52,375 nt of DNA from Bacteroidales bacterium (GCA_017501525.1 JAFVWT010000009.1:1-52375), one strand, 5' to 3'. Positions 16,391 through 26,808 are shown, numbered from the stretch's first letter. Program-made: numbers and translations. Notes: generated by a model from the sequence alone, not told the origin.

Positions 16391-18283
16391 ATGAATAAGA
16401 ATACAATTATCGGTCTAACACTTATCGGACTGATATTTATTGGTTTTTCAGTTTACAATAGCCGAGTTGCCACAGAGCAGATGAAGGCTAAGAGGGTTCA
16501 AGATTCAATTGCAGCTGTGCATGCTTTCGAATATGCTAAGGAATTGGAACTGCAAAGGATTGCTGACAGTTTGCAAAATTCAGTTTTGACTACTGAAAAC
16601 GGAAGTCCGGTTAGTGGACAAACTCATAATTCTTTATATTCAAATCCCTATTTGGAGAGTGCTTTCCGTACAGAATCAGAACTCTTTACACTTGAAAATG
16701 AAAGGGTGACCGTAACTATTACCTCGCGAGGTGCCCAACCTTATGAAGTGTTGGTAAAAGATTATATGACAGCCGACAGCACAGGTCTATATCTTGTAAA
16801 GGAGGGAATGAGTTCATTAGGTTTCCAGATATATTCCGGCCAATATGTAAGTACTGAAAATTTTACATTCTCTGTTGTAGAACAAAATGACAGTACACTT
16901 GTATTCAGACTTCCATTTGCAGAGAATTCTTATATTGAACACGAGTATTTTCTTGGAGATGACAGCTATGTAGTCGATTTCAGAGTCAATCTTGTCGGAA
17001 TGGATAAGGTTGTTCCCCGCAACGCATCCCAACTTGATATGGAATGGAATCTCGATATTCCAAGACTTGAAAAAGGTTATGAGAACGAGAAATCATATTC
17101 TACTATAGCATATAAATATCCTGGTGATAATTCTGTTGACAATCTGGGACTTAGAAAGGATTCTTCGGAGAAGGAAATTACCACAAAACTACAATGGTTT
17201 GCCTTTCAGCAGCAGTTTTTCTCGGCTATTCTTTTAGCAGAGAACAGTTTTGAGTCAGGTAAATTGGCAATGTCTTTCTATCCCGAAACTGACCCCGATA
17301 GACGGCTTATGCACTGCTCTGCCGATGCGTTGATTTACTACGATTCGGCACCGGAACTTTCGGTTCCTTTCAAATTCTATTTCGGACCTAACCAGTTCAA
17401 GACCCTTAAGGCAGAGGGATATAATTTTGAGAAAATAGTTCCGCTTGGAAGAAATATCATAGGTTGGATTAACAGATTTGTGATTATCCCTTTGTTTGAT
17501 TTATTCAATGGATTTATCAAGAACTATGGTATAATTATTCTCCTGATGACCTTGATTATAAAATTGGTTGTTTCTCCTATGACCATCAAGTCTTATATGT
17601 CATCAGCAAAGATGAATGTCCTAAGACCTGAAATTGAAAAGATTAATGCCAAATATCCCAAGGAACAGGATGCCATGAAGAAGCAGCAGGAGATTATGGC
17701 ACTTTATCAGAAAGCGGGAGTAAGTATGTTCGGAGGATGTCTCCCTATGTTGTTGCAGTTCCCGATACTTATCGCAATGTTCCGTTTCTTCCCCGCCTCA
17801 ATAGAGCTTCGTCAGCAACCTTTTCTTTGGGCTGATGACTTGAGTACATACGATTCGATAATCGATTTCGGATTCAACATTCCTCTACTGGGTGATCATA
17901 TAAGCCTTTTCTCATTATTGTGTGCAGTGACAATGTATTTCTCTGCAAGAATGACACAGGGGGCTCAACTCGATTCCAACCCTCAGGCAAAAAGCATGAA
18001 GTTCATGACTTTGTATTTCATGCCGATCTTCATGTTCTTTATATGTAACAATTTCTCCAGTGGTTTGACATACTACTATTTCTTGTCAAATCTTATTATG
18101 ATGTTGCAAACTTATATCATCCGTAAATTCTTTGTGGATGAGAAAAAGATAATGGAGAAAATAAGACTTGCTTCTGTCAAGGGTGATGCCAAACCAAAAT
18201 CGAAGTTCCAACAGCGCCTGGAGGCTATTCAGAAGGCTCAGCAGGAAGCACTTCGTGAGCAACAAAAGCAGCAAAGAAGATAA
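16391..18283 (+). CDS. yidC: membrane protein insertase YidC
   Basis: A 630-residue inner-membrane insertase that folds membrane proteins with or without SecYEG. It begins with a transmembrane helix (about residues 4-22), followed by a long periplasmic beta domain (about 75-345) and the conserved five-helix core from residue 350, including NYGIIILLMTLIIKLVVSPM and GCLPMLLQFPILIAMF, the hydrophilic-groove region. The C-terminal tail KPKSKFQQRLEAIQKAQQEA is basic and predicted to touch the ribosome. Length fits Bacteroidota YidC. Its neighbour upstream is the DUF349 gene. The 88 bases to yggS show no clear terminator. Confidence 0.95.
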   Translation: MNKNTIIGLTLIGLIFIGFSVYNSRVATEQMKAKRVQDSIAAVHAFEYAKELELQRIADSLQNSVLTTENGSPVSGQTHNSLYSNPYLESAFRTESELFTLENERVTVTITSRGAQPYEVLVKDYMTADSTGLYLVKEGMSSLGFQIYSGQYVSTENFTFSVVEQNDSTLVFRLPFAENSYIEHEYFLGDDSYVVDFRVNLVGMDKVVPRNASQLDMEWNLDIPRLEKGYENEKSYSTIAYKYPGDNSVDNLGLRKDSSEKEITTKLQWFAFQQQFFSAILLAENSFESGKLAMSFYPETDPDRRLMHCSADALIYYDSAPELSVPFKFYFGPNQFKTLKAEGYNFEKIVPLGRNIIGWINRFVIIPLFDLFNGFIKNYGIIILLMTLIIKLVVSPMTIKSYMSSAKMNVLRPEIEKINAKYPKEQDAMKKQQEIMALYQKAGVSMFGGCLPMLLQFPILIAMFRFFPASIELRQQPFLWADDLSTYDSIIDFGFNIPLLGDHISLFSLLCAVTMYFSARMTQGAQLDSNPQAKSMKFMTLYFMPIFMFFICNNFSSGLTYYYFLSNLIMMLQTYIIRKFFVDEKKIMEKIRLASVKGDAKPKSKFQQRLEAIQKAQQEALREQQKQQRR

Positions 18284-18371
18284 GATACTTTTTCTAAATT
18301 CCATAAATGCAGGCAATGTGGATTATGAAATTTGCCTGAAGAATTTTGAACAATAATGTCATAACTTGAGA

Positions 18372-19043
18372 ATGTCTGTAATATCCCAAAATATTAAAGA
18401 TATATTAAAAGAACTGCCATCGACTGTTGAGTTGGTGGCAGTCTCCAAATTCAAGCCTTTGGAGGATGTTATGGAGGCTTATCAAGGGGGACAAAGGGTC
18501 TTTGCTGAGAGTCGTCCGCAGGAACTCAAACTTAAGGCAGAGTCGTTGCCCTCTGATATAGAATGGCATTTTATCGGCCACCTTCAGACGAACAAGATAA
18601 AAATGGTAGTCCCTTATGTATCGCTGATTCATTCTGTCGATTCTCTTAGGTTATTGCTTGAATTGGAAAATTATTGTAGGAGAAATAATTACAAATGTAA
18701 TGTCCTTCTGGAGGCCTATATTGCCACAGAAGAGACAAAACAAGGTTTTTCCAAAGAAGAACTGATCGAACTGGTACCTACCCTTGAGACTCTTGAATGT
18801 ATAAAAGTAAAGGGTCTAATGGCTATGGCCTCCTTTACAGATGACCAGGACCAGATAAGAGGAGAATTTTCCCGTTTCAATGAGATATTCCATGCTATGG
18901 AACAACTACAATCTGCTGCTTTAAAGGAATTTACAATTAAGTCATTTGGTATGACCAATGATTATCCTATTGCAGTTGAGATGGGAAGCAATATGGTGAG
19001 AATAGGTACTAAAATATTTGGTGCTCGGGGAGTTCAACTCTAA
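18372..19043 (+). CDS. YggS/PLPBP-family pyridoxal phosphate homeostasis protein
   Basis: A 223-residue single-domain fold-type III PLP protein. It binds pyridoxal phosphate through a lysine (Lys26 in LVAVSKFKPLE) and keeps vitamin B6 and amino-acid pools balanced without a known catalytic reaction. EWHFIGHLQTNKIK and SFGMTNDYPIAVEMGSNMVR followed by IGTKIFGARG are the family signatures, the last binding the phosphate. ATG at 18372 is preferred to a TTG two codons upstream. Its 3' end overlaps that of dapF by 35 bases on the opposite strand, so the last residues of both are fixed by the same DNA. It may be cotranscribed with yidC. Confidence 0.93.
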   Translation: MSVISQNIKDILKELPSTVELVAVSKFKPLEDVMEAYQGGQRVFAESRPQELKLKAESLPSDIEWHFIGHLQTNKIKMVVPYVSLIHSVDSLRLLLELENYCRRNNYKCNVLLEAYIATEETKQGFSKEELIELVPTLETLECIKVKGLMAMASFTDDQDQIRGEFSRFNEIFHAMEQLQSAALKEFTIKSFGMTNDYPIAVEMGSNMVRIGTKIFGARGVQL

Positions 19044-19857
19044 ATACATGGTTAGCAGGACCGGTTAGTTCTATGCTGTCGTATATCCCGTCGCTATACC
19101 TCAGATGTGTTATGAAATTTTCGGATAGGGTCTCTATAAAGTAATTTTTATCCGATTTCAGATTCCCCAGTTTGTAATGAGTTGCTATTGTTGAGGCCAC
19201 AACCCCGGTTCCACATGAAGGAGTCTCATATTCAACACCTCTTTCGTATGTCCTGATCTTTATTTTGTCAGGGGTTTCTATTGATACAAAGTCCACGTTT
19301 ATCCCGTTAGGTGCAAAGTGACGGCTATATCTGAATTTTCTCCCTAAGGTATAGACATCGATGGTGCTCAATTCTTCGGATGTGAATAGGACCAGGTGGG
19401 GACAACCTGTATTGAGAATATATCCTGTCGGCTCAATACCTTCGTGTTCTGGAAATTCTATCTCCTTAATACTCGTTACATCGTTGAGAGAGACTCTGAT
19501 GGTGCTGAACCGTTCCCCCGATTTACAAACATAACCTTTATGGACTCCGTCAGGTGCTTCGAATATGTATGTGTTTTCAAGATTTGATTTAGTCGGAAGC
19601 TGCATTCTGTTTGCCATATCCACGATGGCTCTCGCTCCATTTCCGCAAAACATCCCTCCGGAGCCGTCGTTGTTGTAGAATCTCATTCTGAAATCGTGTT
19701 CAGGACTCTTTTCCATAATGATAAGTCCGTCAGCTCCAATCCCTTTTCTTCTGTCGCACAACCTTATTACCGACTCTTTTGGAAGTGTTATGTATTTCTC
19801 CATTGAGGAAATGATAAGGAAGTCATTTCCGGCTGCTTCGTATTTCTCTATAATCAT
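19009..19857 (-). CDS. dapF: diaminopimelate epimerase DapF
   Basis: A 282-residue cytosolic racemase that converts LL- to meso-diaminopimelate, the direct precursor of lysine and of Gram-negative peptidoglycan. The two catalytic cysteines are Cys71 in MFCGNGARA and Cys215 in TPSCGTGVV, both in their conserved contexts. KYEAAGNDFLII at the start and the length are typical. The start overlaps the lpxB stop by 4 bases, so the genes surE-lpxB-dapF probably form one operon read leftward from the promoter at 21820-21827. Its 3' end runs 35 bases into yggS, in the convergent direction. Confidence 0.95.
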   Translation of the reverse strand: MIIEKYEAAGNDFLIISSMEKYITLPKESVIRLCDRRKGIGADGLIIMEKSPEHDFRMRFYNNDGSGGMFCGNGARAIVDMANRMQLPTKSNLENTYIFEAPDGVHKGYVCKSGERFSTIRVSLNDVTSIKEIEFPEHEGIEPTGYILNTGCPHLVLFTSEELSTIDVYTLGRKFRYSRHFAPNGINVDFVSIETPDKIKIRTYERGVEYETPSCGTGVVASTIATHYKLGNLKSDKNYFIETLSENFITHLRYSDGIYDSIELTGPANHVFRVELPEHQIF

Positions 19858-20990
19858 TTCTTCTGTAGATTTTGTGCTATATCTGTGGCAATCCGTTCTA
19901 TTGAACCGGTTTCTCCCAATAATTCATTCATCTCCTTGTAGTCCTCCAGCATCTTATTCCTGTACCTTTCATCTTCGGTCAGTCGCAATACTTCGTTGTA
20001 GATATTCTCACAGGTGCATTTCTCTTGTAGAAGCTCCCTGAAAATAGGTCTGCCAACAATCATGCTTGCCAATGATATGCTTTCCAACTTGACTACGAGT
20101 TTTGCAATAAAGTATGTGACTGGATGCATTCCGTAGCATACTACTTGAGGAGTTGATACTATCGCAGCCTCTAATGAAGCCGTTCCTGATGAGATTATTG
20201 CAGCTTGTGCTGATTTCAGCACAGCATAGGTGTCGTTCTGAATAATTTTTATATCACAATCTCCAATCATCTTCTGATAATATGGCAATTCATGGGATGG
20301 CGCTGCAGCCAGAACAAACTGATATTTGTCTCCATGTCTCTCTTTGAAGAGCTTTACAACCTCTGTCATTCTTGGCAGCAGATATTCTATTTCCATCTTT
20401 CTGCTTCCTGCCAATAGTGCAATTGTAGGTTTGTGCTCCAAAGAATATTTTCTGAAAAACGATTCTCTGTCGTATTGTGATAGGGAGTTTGAAATATTGT
20501 CAACCAGTGGATTCCCGAAGTATCTTACATCCAATGAGTGCTTTTTAAAATATTCTACTTCAAAAGGAAATATAATATAGGTGTTGTCAACATATTTTCG
20601 AAGGAGTTTTATTCTTGACTCACCTCGTGCCCATACTTTCGGAGGAATATAATAAATGACTTTAAAATGATGCTGTTTCGCAAATTTTGCAATTTTCAAA
20701 TTGAATCCTGGATAGTCGATAAGTATCACAGCATCAGGTGAGTATGATAGGATGTCCTGTTTGCAGAAATTAAGATTTCCAAGTATGCTTTTAAGCTTTC
20801 CAAGTACCTCCACAACACCCATAACAGCATTATCTTTGTAATGTCTGACAAGTGTGCCTCCGGCCTTTTGCATTAAATCTCCACCCCAACACCTTATTTG
20901 GCTGTCCGGGGAATTTTTAAGAATTCCTTTTATCAGATTTGAACCGTGGAGGTCTCCTGAGGCTTCTCCTGCTATTATGTAATATTTCAT
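19854..20990 (-). CDS. lpxB: lipid-A-disaccharide synthase LpxB
   Basis: A 378-residue peripheral membrane glycosyltransferase (family GT19) that joins UDP-diacylglucosamine and lipid X to make the disaccharide core of lipid A, showing the organism makes LPS or LOS. The N-terminus YYIIAGEASGDLHGSNLIKG is diagnostic, as are NAVMGVVEVLGKL, IDYPGFNLKIAKFAK and YYIPPKVWARGESRI. ALLAGSRKMEIEYLLP and SGTASLEAA are donor-binding motifs. Length is normal. It lies 36 bases behind surE and overlaps dapF by 4 bases. Pairing of surE with lpxB is frequent in Bacteroidota. Confidence 0.95.
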   Translation of the reverse strand: MKYYIIAGEASGDLHGSNLIKGILKNSPDSQIRCWGGDLMQKAGGTLVRHYKDNAVMGVVEVLGKLKSILGNLNFCKQDILSYSPDAVILIDYPGFNLKIAKFAKQHHFKVIYYIPPKVWARGESRIKLLRKYVDNTYIIFPFEVEYFKKHSLDVRYFGNPLVDNISNSLSQYDRESFFRKYSLEHKPTIALLAGSRKMEIEYLLPRMTEVVKLFKERHGDKYQFVLAAAPSHELPYYQKMIGDCDIKIIQNDTYAVLKSAQAAIISSGTASLEAAIVSTPQVVCYGMHPVTYFIAKLVVKLESISLASMIVGRPIFRELLQEKCTCENIYNEVLRLTEDERYRNKMLEDYKEMNELLGETGSIERIATDIAQNLQKK

Positions 20991-21026
20991 TGTTTCTCCT
21001 TTTGTGATTGGAATATGGGAATCTTG

Positions 21027-21803
21027 CTAAAGTTTCCAAACAGATGACAGACGACTGATTTCACTATAGTCTGTATTGTCTATATTGTGTGGAACTATGG
21101 TAATGTAACCTTGTTTGACAAGTTTGTGGTCAGCAATGTGTTCCTCTTCATCAAGATTGTGAAAATGTCCTGCCATTACAAAATATCTTCCTTCCTCGGG
21201 GTCTTCGTAGGTCTCGAATTCTTTAACCCACATCCCTTTTCCCCTTCTTGCAAATTTTATCCCGGTAATTTTTTCTGCCGGTAAATTAGGGAAATTTACA
21301 TTGAGATAAACACCTGTGGCAGGAGGATTGCTTAAAAAATTGTCAAGAATTACATTTATATATTTTATAATGCCGCTAAAGTCCGGTGAGGGATCATGAG
21401 TGTTGAGTGAAAATCCGATCGACGGTACTCCGTAGATGGTTCCTTCAATGCAGGCTCCCAGGGTTCCTGAGTAAAGTGAGGCGACAGAACAGTTTGAACC
21501 ATGATTGATGCCGGAAACTATAATGTCCGGTTTTTTACCTGACAGACATTCATTAATTCCTATCTTGATGCAGTCTACGGGGGTTCCGGTAAATGTATAT
21601 TTTATTAGTCCTTCTTCTCTGTAGGTCTCCTTCAGATATAGCTTTTCCCCAAGAGATAGTGCTGCAGATTTTCCTGATTGTGGCAATAGAGGTGCAACGA
21701 CCGTTACATTGCCATAAGATTTCATTATATTTGCTAACAGGTTGATTCCTTCAGCATTTATGCTGTCATCGTTTGTGATTAAAATTTCAAGTCTCTTTTC
21801 CAT
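21027..21803 (-). CDS. surE: 5'/3'-nucleotidase SurE
   Basis: A 258-residue metal-dependent phosphatase that dephosphorylates nucleoside monophosphates in the cytosol and is linked to survival in stationary phase. The start LEILITNDDSINAEGINLL has the two metal-binding aspartates; the family usually has NDDG, where this protein has NDDS. SGKSAALS and SGINHGSNCSVASLYSGT carry the remaining active-site residues. Length is typical. It is the first gene of the surE-lpxB-dapF operon, with a promoter 17 bases upstream of its ATG. Confidence 0.94.
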   Translation of the reverse strand: MEKRLEILITNDDSINAEGINLLANIMKSYGNVTVVAPLLPQSGKSAALSLGEKLYLKETYREEGLIKYTFTGTPVDCIKIGINECLSGKKPDIIVSGINHGSNCSVASLYSGTLGACIEGTIYGVPSIGFSLNTHDPSPDFSGIIKYINVILDNFLSNPPATGVYLNVNFPNLPAEKITGIKFARRGKGMWVKEFETYEDPEEGRYFVMAGHFHNLDEEEHIADHKLVKQGYITIVPHNIDNTDYSEISRLSSVWKL

Positions 21804-21819
21804 ATAAATAAAACTTCAA

Positions 21820-21827
21820 CAAAGATA
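21820..21827 (-). promoter_or_regulatory. putative -7 promoter element of the surE-lpxB-dapF operon
   Basis: On the minus strand this reads TATCTTTG, an exact TAnnTTTG match. The leader would be about 10 bases. Confidence 0.6.
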
Positions 21828-21848
21828 CTTTATTTATCCTAAAATTAC

Positions 21849-21856
21849 TATATTTG
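21849..21856 (+). promoter_or_regulatory. putative -7 promoter element of the GAPDH gene
   Basis: TATATTTG matches TAnnTTTG. It lies 140 bases before the ATG at 21997, so the leader would be about 130 bases, longer than for most genes in this window. Confidence 0.5.
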
Positions 21857-21984
21857 TGAAATACTACTGCATCAGTTGTGAAAATAGGAGCGGAAACTGC
21901 CCTTTTCATTTGCAGGTGATATATATGTACCCTAATTATTAATTGATGATTAACTAAAAAATAGTATAGATTCGTTTAATTTAA

Positions 21985-23001
<1,017 letters not shown>

Positions 23002-23022
23002 TCTCTTATTATTTACACATAA

Positions 23023-23062
23023 GGGTGGTTGGGGATAATTTTGTTCCCGGTCACCCTTTTTT
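23023..23062 (+). terminator. rho-independent terminator of the GAPDH gene
   Basis: An 11-base-pair stem, GGGTGGTTGGG with CCCGGTCACCC (three G-T wobbles), closes a 12-base loop and is followed by six T residues. Confidence 0.85.
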
Positions 23063-23084
23063 GTCCACTTAAGTAGCATTTGCC

Positions 23085-23136
23085 TTAAGGGAGGTTCTAT
23101 AAAAGACTTTGCGGGGATTTATGGAAGTTCCCTGAA
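23085..23136 (+). repeat. dispersed palindromic repeat, short form
   Basis: The ends TTAAGGGAGGTTCTATAAA and TTTATGGAAGTTCCCTGAA are inverted copies of each other. The centre, AAAGACTTTGC followed by GGGGATTTATGG, matches the reverse strand of 48571-48621 closely and that of 47219-47270 less well. It sits between the GAPDH terminator and the next promoter. Confidence 0.75.
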
Positions 23137-23164
23137 TCTGTTTCGTAAATTTTTACTATCTTCG

Positions 23165-23172
23165 TATCTTTG
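23165..23172 (+). promoter_or_regulatory. putative -7 promoter element of the sensor-trkH cluster
   Basis: TATCTTTG, an exact TAnnTTTG match, ends 6 bases before the ATG at 23179, so the transcript would have almost no leader. Confidence 0.55.
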
Positions 23173-23178
23173 CATCAT

Positions 23179-23964
23179 ATGAAAAAGATTAGTTTAGGGA
23201 TTCGTTCCAAGATTATCGCTGCATCATTGGTTATAATGTCAGTCTTGCTTCTTTCGGGAGTCATTGCTTTTTTTGAATTCGGAAGGATGAGAAATAATAT
23301 TTCCACATTGATTTCAGATAATATAAATTGTGTCAATATTACCCGTAATATGTTGACAATTTGTGATGCTTATCAGGCGGAGATATTCCAGCAGATCAGT
23401 GATGAAACGAGGATATATCCGGAGATTGTGTCGTTGGAATCATTTGAAGGTGAACTCAATTCCTTGACGGCTAAACTCAATCGAAAAAAAGATTACCAGT
23501 TGGTAGATTCGGTTAGGTATGCATATTCGGCATACATGCAGGTGACATTGGATGTAAATAAAATATGGAGTGCTCCTTCTGAAATCCGTAATGACTGGTA
23601 CTTCAATAAATTAAGTGTAGTATATAATAAATTCAGGCGCTATTTGCAGCTGATGGCAGATGATTCTCAGGTTGCTTTAGCGGACAATTACGATACCATG
23701 AAAGAGAGTTACTACCGTTCGATGATGCCGAGTATAGTGGCGATGGGTGCCGGTATTGTAATGGTGATATTGTTCATCTACTTCCTTAATATATATATTA
23801 TTCATCCTATATTGAAGATGACAAAGGGACTTAGGGATTATAAGGAGAACAATAAAACTTATAATGTGACCTTTGACCATGGGGGGGATCAGATTCAGGA
23901 AATGAATTCTTTGATAACAGATGTTTTGGAGGAAAATAAATTTTTAAAGAGTCATGAACATTAA
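23179..23964 (+). CDS. two-helix membrane sensor with HAMP domain and no output domain
   Basis: A 261-residue protein. Transmembrane helix 1 spans about residues 12-33. A helical periplasmic domain (34-182) resembles the four-helix-bundle ligand-binding domain of chemoreceptors and histidine kinases. Helix 2 spans 184-208. A HAMP-like linker follows (209-255), with the conserved Pro210 and the GGDQIQEMNSL segment. The protein then ends at SHEH, where a kinase, cyclase or methyl-accepting domain would normally begin. ATG at 23179 is preferred; a TTG three codons upstream lies within the promoter element. The trkH gene begins inside it, overlapping by 11 bases, so the two are coupled. Whether it is a truncated sensor or a free-standing regulator of TrkH is unknown. 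Confidence 0.7.
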   Translation: MKKISLGIRSKIIAASLVIMSVLLLSGVIAFFEFGRMRNNISTLISDNINCVNITRNMLTICDAYQAEIFQQISDETRIYPEIVSLESFEGELNSLTAKLNRKKDYQLVDSVRYAYSAYMQVTLDVNKIWSAPSEIRNDWYFNKLSVVYNKFRRYLQLMADDSQVALADNYDTMKESYYRSMMPSIVAMGAGIVMVILFIYFLNIYIIHPILKMTKGLRDYKENNKTYNVTFDHGGDQIQEMNSLITDVLEENKFLKSHEH

Positions 23965-25390
23965 ACTGGTAGCACGATATATAGGTGTGGCATTGTTGTT
24001 CAATGCCGCTTTTATGTTTCTCTCTGTTATCGTTTCAATGATAAACGGTTTTGATTCGTCGTTTTCTCCATTATTACTCAGCTGTCTGATTACTACCACA
24101 GTAGGTTGTTTTCCTCTGATTTTTGTGAGAAATAAAGAGGAAGTCGGACTTAAAGAGGGGTATGCCATCACTTTTTTTTCCTGGGTGTTGAGTTTTGTTT
24201 TCGGGATGTTGCCTTATGTCTTGTGGGGTGACCCTTTTACTCTTCCAAATGCGTGGTTTGAATCGGTCTCGGGATATACCACCACCGGTTCTACGATACT
24301 CTCTGATATAGAGGCTCTTCCAAAGGGTCTTCTTTTCTGGAGGTACTCTACTCATTACATCGGCGGTATCGGGGTCATGATTTTTATGTTGATGGTATTG
24401 CCTGCTGTGAGTGCATTTACTTTGCGTAAGATAGAGATTTCCACACTTTCCAAGGATAATTATAAATACAAGACCAAGCAGACTCTTGTGGTAATTTCTT
24501 CGATGTATATAGGAATTACAATTGTAACTTTTATATCATTGATTTTGGCGGGGATGCCTCTCTTTGACTCTCTTGGGCATTCAATGACAATTGTTGCAAC
24601 AGGTGGATTCAGTAACCGCAATTTATCTATTGCGGCGTACGATTCCCATGCCATTGAGATAGTATCCACCATTTTTATGTATATATCTTCTCTCCATTTC
24701 GGACTGATGTATGCATTTGTAGTCAAGAGAAGCATGGCTTTGTTGAAGTCTCCTGTATTCCGCTATTATACTGCACTGATAATTATCCTATCAGTCATTA
24801 TTGCAGTCAATCTTATCTATTCGGGGAGTGCTGTTTCTTGGAATGACGCTCTGGTCGATGCTTCGTTTCAGGTCGTATCAATAATTACCACTACGGGGTT
24901 AGCCTCTGTCGATACAAACTTGTGGCCGCTCTTCTCTATTATGCTTTTGGTTCTGGCTATGAATCATGGAGCATGTTCCGGCTCCACTACCGGAGGACTT
25001 AAGGCTGACAGGATTTGGGTATTTTATTATGCTCTTAAGCGTCAGTTGGTAAAACAACTTCACCCTAATGCTGTTGTTCCAGTAAAGATTGGAAACAATA
25101 TGATCAATACACAGATGGTTCTTTCCACATTGATTTATATTGTCACTTATTTTATAGTTGCCTTTATAGGTGTTGTTATACTTTCTTTCTGTGGTGTGGG
25201 TCTGGTAGAGTCTCTTTCGGCTTCATTTTCATCCATTTCCAATGTAGGCACCGGATTTGGGGAATGTGGTTCATTGGGTAATTTTTCAGAATTCCCTTCT
25301 GTTGCCAAATTTATTCTTACAGTAGAAATGTTTTTGGGACGTCTTGAGATATATGTAGTTCTGGTTATTTTCCAGTTATTCAAGAAGTAA
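23954..25390 (+). CDS. trkH: TrkH/KtrB-family potassium uptake protein
   Basis: A 478-residue potassium channel-like transporter built of four membrane-pore-membrane units. The four selectivity loops are visible: SVSGYTTTGSTIL, TIVATGGFSNRN, SIITTTGLASVDTN and SISNVGTGFGECG, each with its filter glycine. About ten hydrophobic helices surround them. Length fits TrkH. Such channels usually need a cytosolic RCK partner (TrkA), which is not encoded in this window. The gene begins 11 bases inside the sensor gene before it, and the helicase gene follows after 5 bases. Regulation by the upstream HAMP protein is suggested by the overlap and not proven. Confidence 0.93.
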   Translation: MNIKLVARYIGVALLFNAAFMFLSVIVSMINGFDSSFSPLLLSCLITTTVGCFPLIFVRNKEEVGLKEGYAITFFSWVLSFVFGMLPYVLWGDPFTLPNAWFESVSGYTTTGSTILSDIEALPKGLLFWRYSTHYIGGIGVMIFMLMVLPAVSAFTLRKIEISTLSKDNYKYKTKQTLVVISSMYIGITIVTFISLILAGMPLFDSLGHSMTIVATGGFSNRNLSIAAYDSHAIEIVSTIFMYISSLHFGLMYAFVVKRSMALLKSPVFRYYTALIIILSVIIAVNLIYSGSAVSWNDALVDASFQVVSIITTTGLASVDTNLWPLFSIMLLVLAMNHGACSGSTTGGLKADRIWVFYYALKRQLVKQLHPNAVVPVKIGNNMINTQMVLSTLIYIVTYFIVAFIGVVILSFCGVGLVESLSASFSSISNVGTGFGECGSLGNFSEFPSVAKFILTVEMFLGRLEIYVVLVIFQLFKK

Positions 25391-25395
25391 GTGGT

Positions 25396-26808
25396 ATGCC
25401 TCTCGCTGATTTTCTTAAGGATAGATTTGTCTCTAATTTCAGATATGAGCCGACAGAGTGCCAGGCTCTTCTTTTTGACAAGATAGCGCACTTCCTCTCA
25501 GGTGATACTGAAGGGGATATTTTTATCGTGAATGGTTATGCAGGAACAGGTAAAAGTGAGGCTATAGGGGTTGTGGTGCGTACTCTTAAGGAGTTTAATC
25601 AGAAATTCCGTCTGATGGCACCAACGGGAAGGGCGGCAAAAGTTCTTTCGGGATATACTTCTGAGCGGACATCCACTGTCCATAAACAGATTTATCGCCA
25701 GAAGTCCATGGATAACGGAGTAGGGGAGTTCTCAATAGATTTTAATCGGGATAAAGATACAGTTTATATAGTTGATGAGGCCTCTCTAATAGCAATTGAT
25801 TCTTCATCATCTTCTTTTGGAAGTGGCAATTTGTTGGCAGATCTTGTAAGTTATGTTCGTGACGGGGCAGACAATAAATTAATTCTGGTAGGGGATAGTG
25901 CGCAATTACCTCCTGTATCGATGGAAAAAAGTCCTGCATTGGATATCAACTACATGGAGGGATTTGGCCCGATTGAGTGGACCACTCTCAAAAGTGTGGT
26001 AAGGCAGAGCCTTGAATCGGGAATCCTCTATAATGCAACTCTGCTTAGAAAGGCTATTGCTATGGAACAGACAGATGTATTTCCAAAGCTCCAACTAAAA
26101 GGTTATACGGATGTCGAGAGCATATCAGGGGGCGAATTGATTGAGGCTCTTGAGGATGCAATTTCCCGATATGGCATCGAAGAAACAGTGGTTTTATGTC
26201 GTTCCAATAAAAGGGCAAACAGATATAACGAAGGGATAAGAGCCAAGATTCTATCGAGGGAGGAAAAACTTGTCAGAGGAGACAGGTTGATGGTGGTCAA
26301 GAATTGCTATCATTTTATCGAGAATATAAAGGAACTCGATTTTATAGCAAATGGAGATATCGCTGAACTCGTCAAGATAGGAAATTATCAGGAACGTTAC
26401 GGACTTCATTTCGCTCATGCAGTACTCTCATTTCCCGATTATGACGATATAGAGATTTCTGCAAAGATAATTTTGGATACCCTTGATTCTGAAAGTGCGT
26501 CCCTTTCGTCGGAGCAGCAGAGGATGTTGTATGAAGGAGTATATGCTGATTATGACGATTTGACCACCAAGCATAAACGCAATAATGCGGTAAGGGAAGA
26601 CCCTTTTTACAATGCTTTGCAGATTAAGTATTCTTCGGCAATTACATGCCACAAGTCGCAAGGTGGGCAATGGAAATGTGTTTTTATAGACAATGCTTTT
26701 TGGAGAGATGATATAACCCTTGATGAACTCAAATGGCTATATACTGCCATTACCCGAGCAGTTGATAAAGTCTATTTTGTGAACTTCAACAAGTTATTCT
26801 TTGAATAG
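25396..26808 (+). CDS. RecD/Pif1-like DNA helicase (AAA with UvrD-C-like domain)
   Basis: A 470-residue superfamily 1B helicase. Walker A is GYAGTGKSEA (about residues 49-58), motif II is VYIVDEASLI, motif III is LVGDSAQLPPV, and the C-terminal UvrD_C_2-like region has ITCHKSQGGQWKCVFID and LYTAITRAVDKVYFVN, where the arginine finger and motif VI lie. The protein lacks the N-terminal extension of RecD2, so it is a short form, common in Bacteroidota as a stand-alone ATP-dependent helicase. It probably acts in DNA repair or replication restart with 5'-3' polarity; that is inferred. It starts 5 bases after trkH and overlaps the convergent methyltransferase gene by 15 bases. Confidence 0.88.
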   Translation: MPLADFLKDRFVSNFRYEPTECQALLFDKIAHFLSGDTEGDIFIVNGYAGTGKSEAIGVVVRTLKEFNQKFRLMAPTGRAAKVLSGYTSERTSTVHKQIYRQKSMDNGVGEFSIDFNRDKDTVYIVDEASLIAIDSSSSSFGSGNLLADLVSYVRDGADNKLILVGDSAQLPPVSMEKSPALDINYMEGFGPIEWTTLKSVVRQSLESGILYNATLLRKAIAMEQTDVFPKLQLKGYTDVESISGGELIEALEDAISRYGIEETVVLCRSNKRANRYNEGIRAKILSREEKLVRGDRLMVVKNCYHFIENIKELDFIANGDIAELVKIGNYQERYGLHFAHAVLSFPDYDDIEISAKIILDTLDSESASLSSEQQRMLYEGVYADYDDLTTKHKRNNAVREDPFYNALQIKYSSAITCHKSQGGQWKCVFIDNAFWRDDITLDELKWLYTAITRAVDKVYFVNFNKLFFE

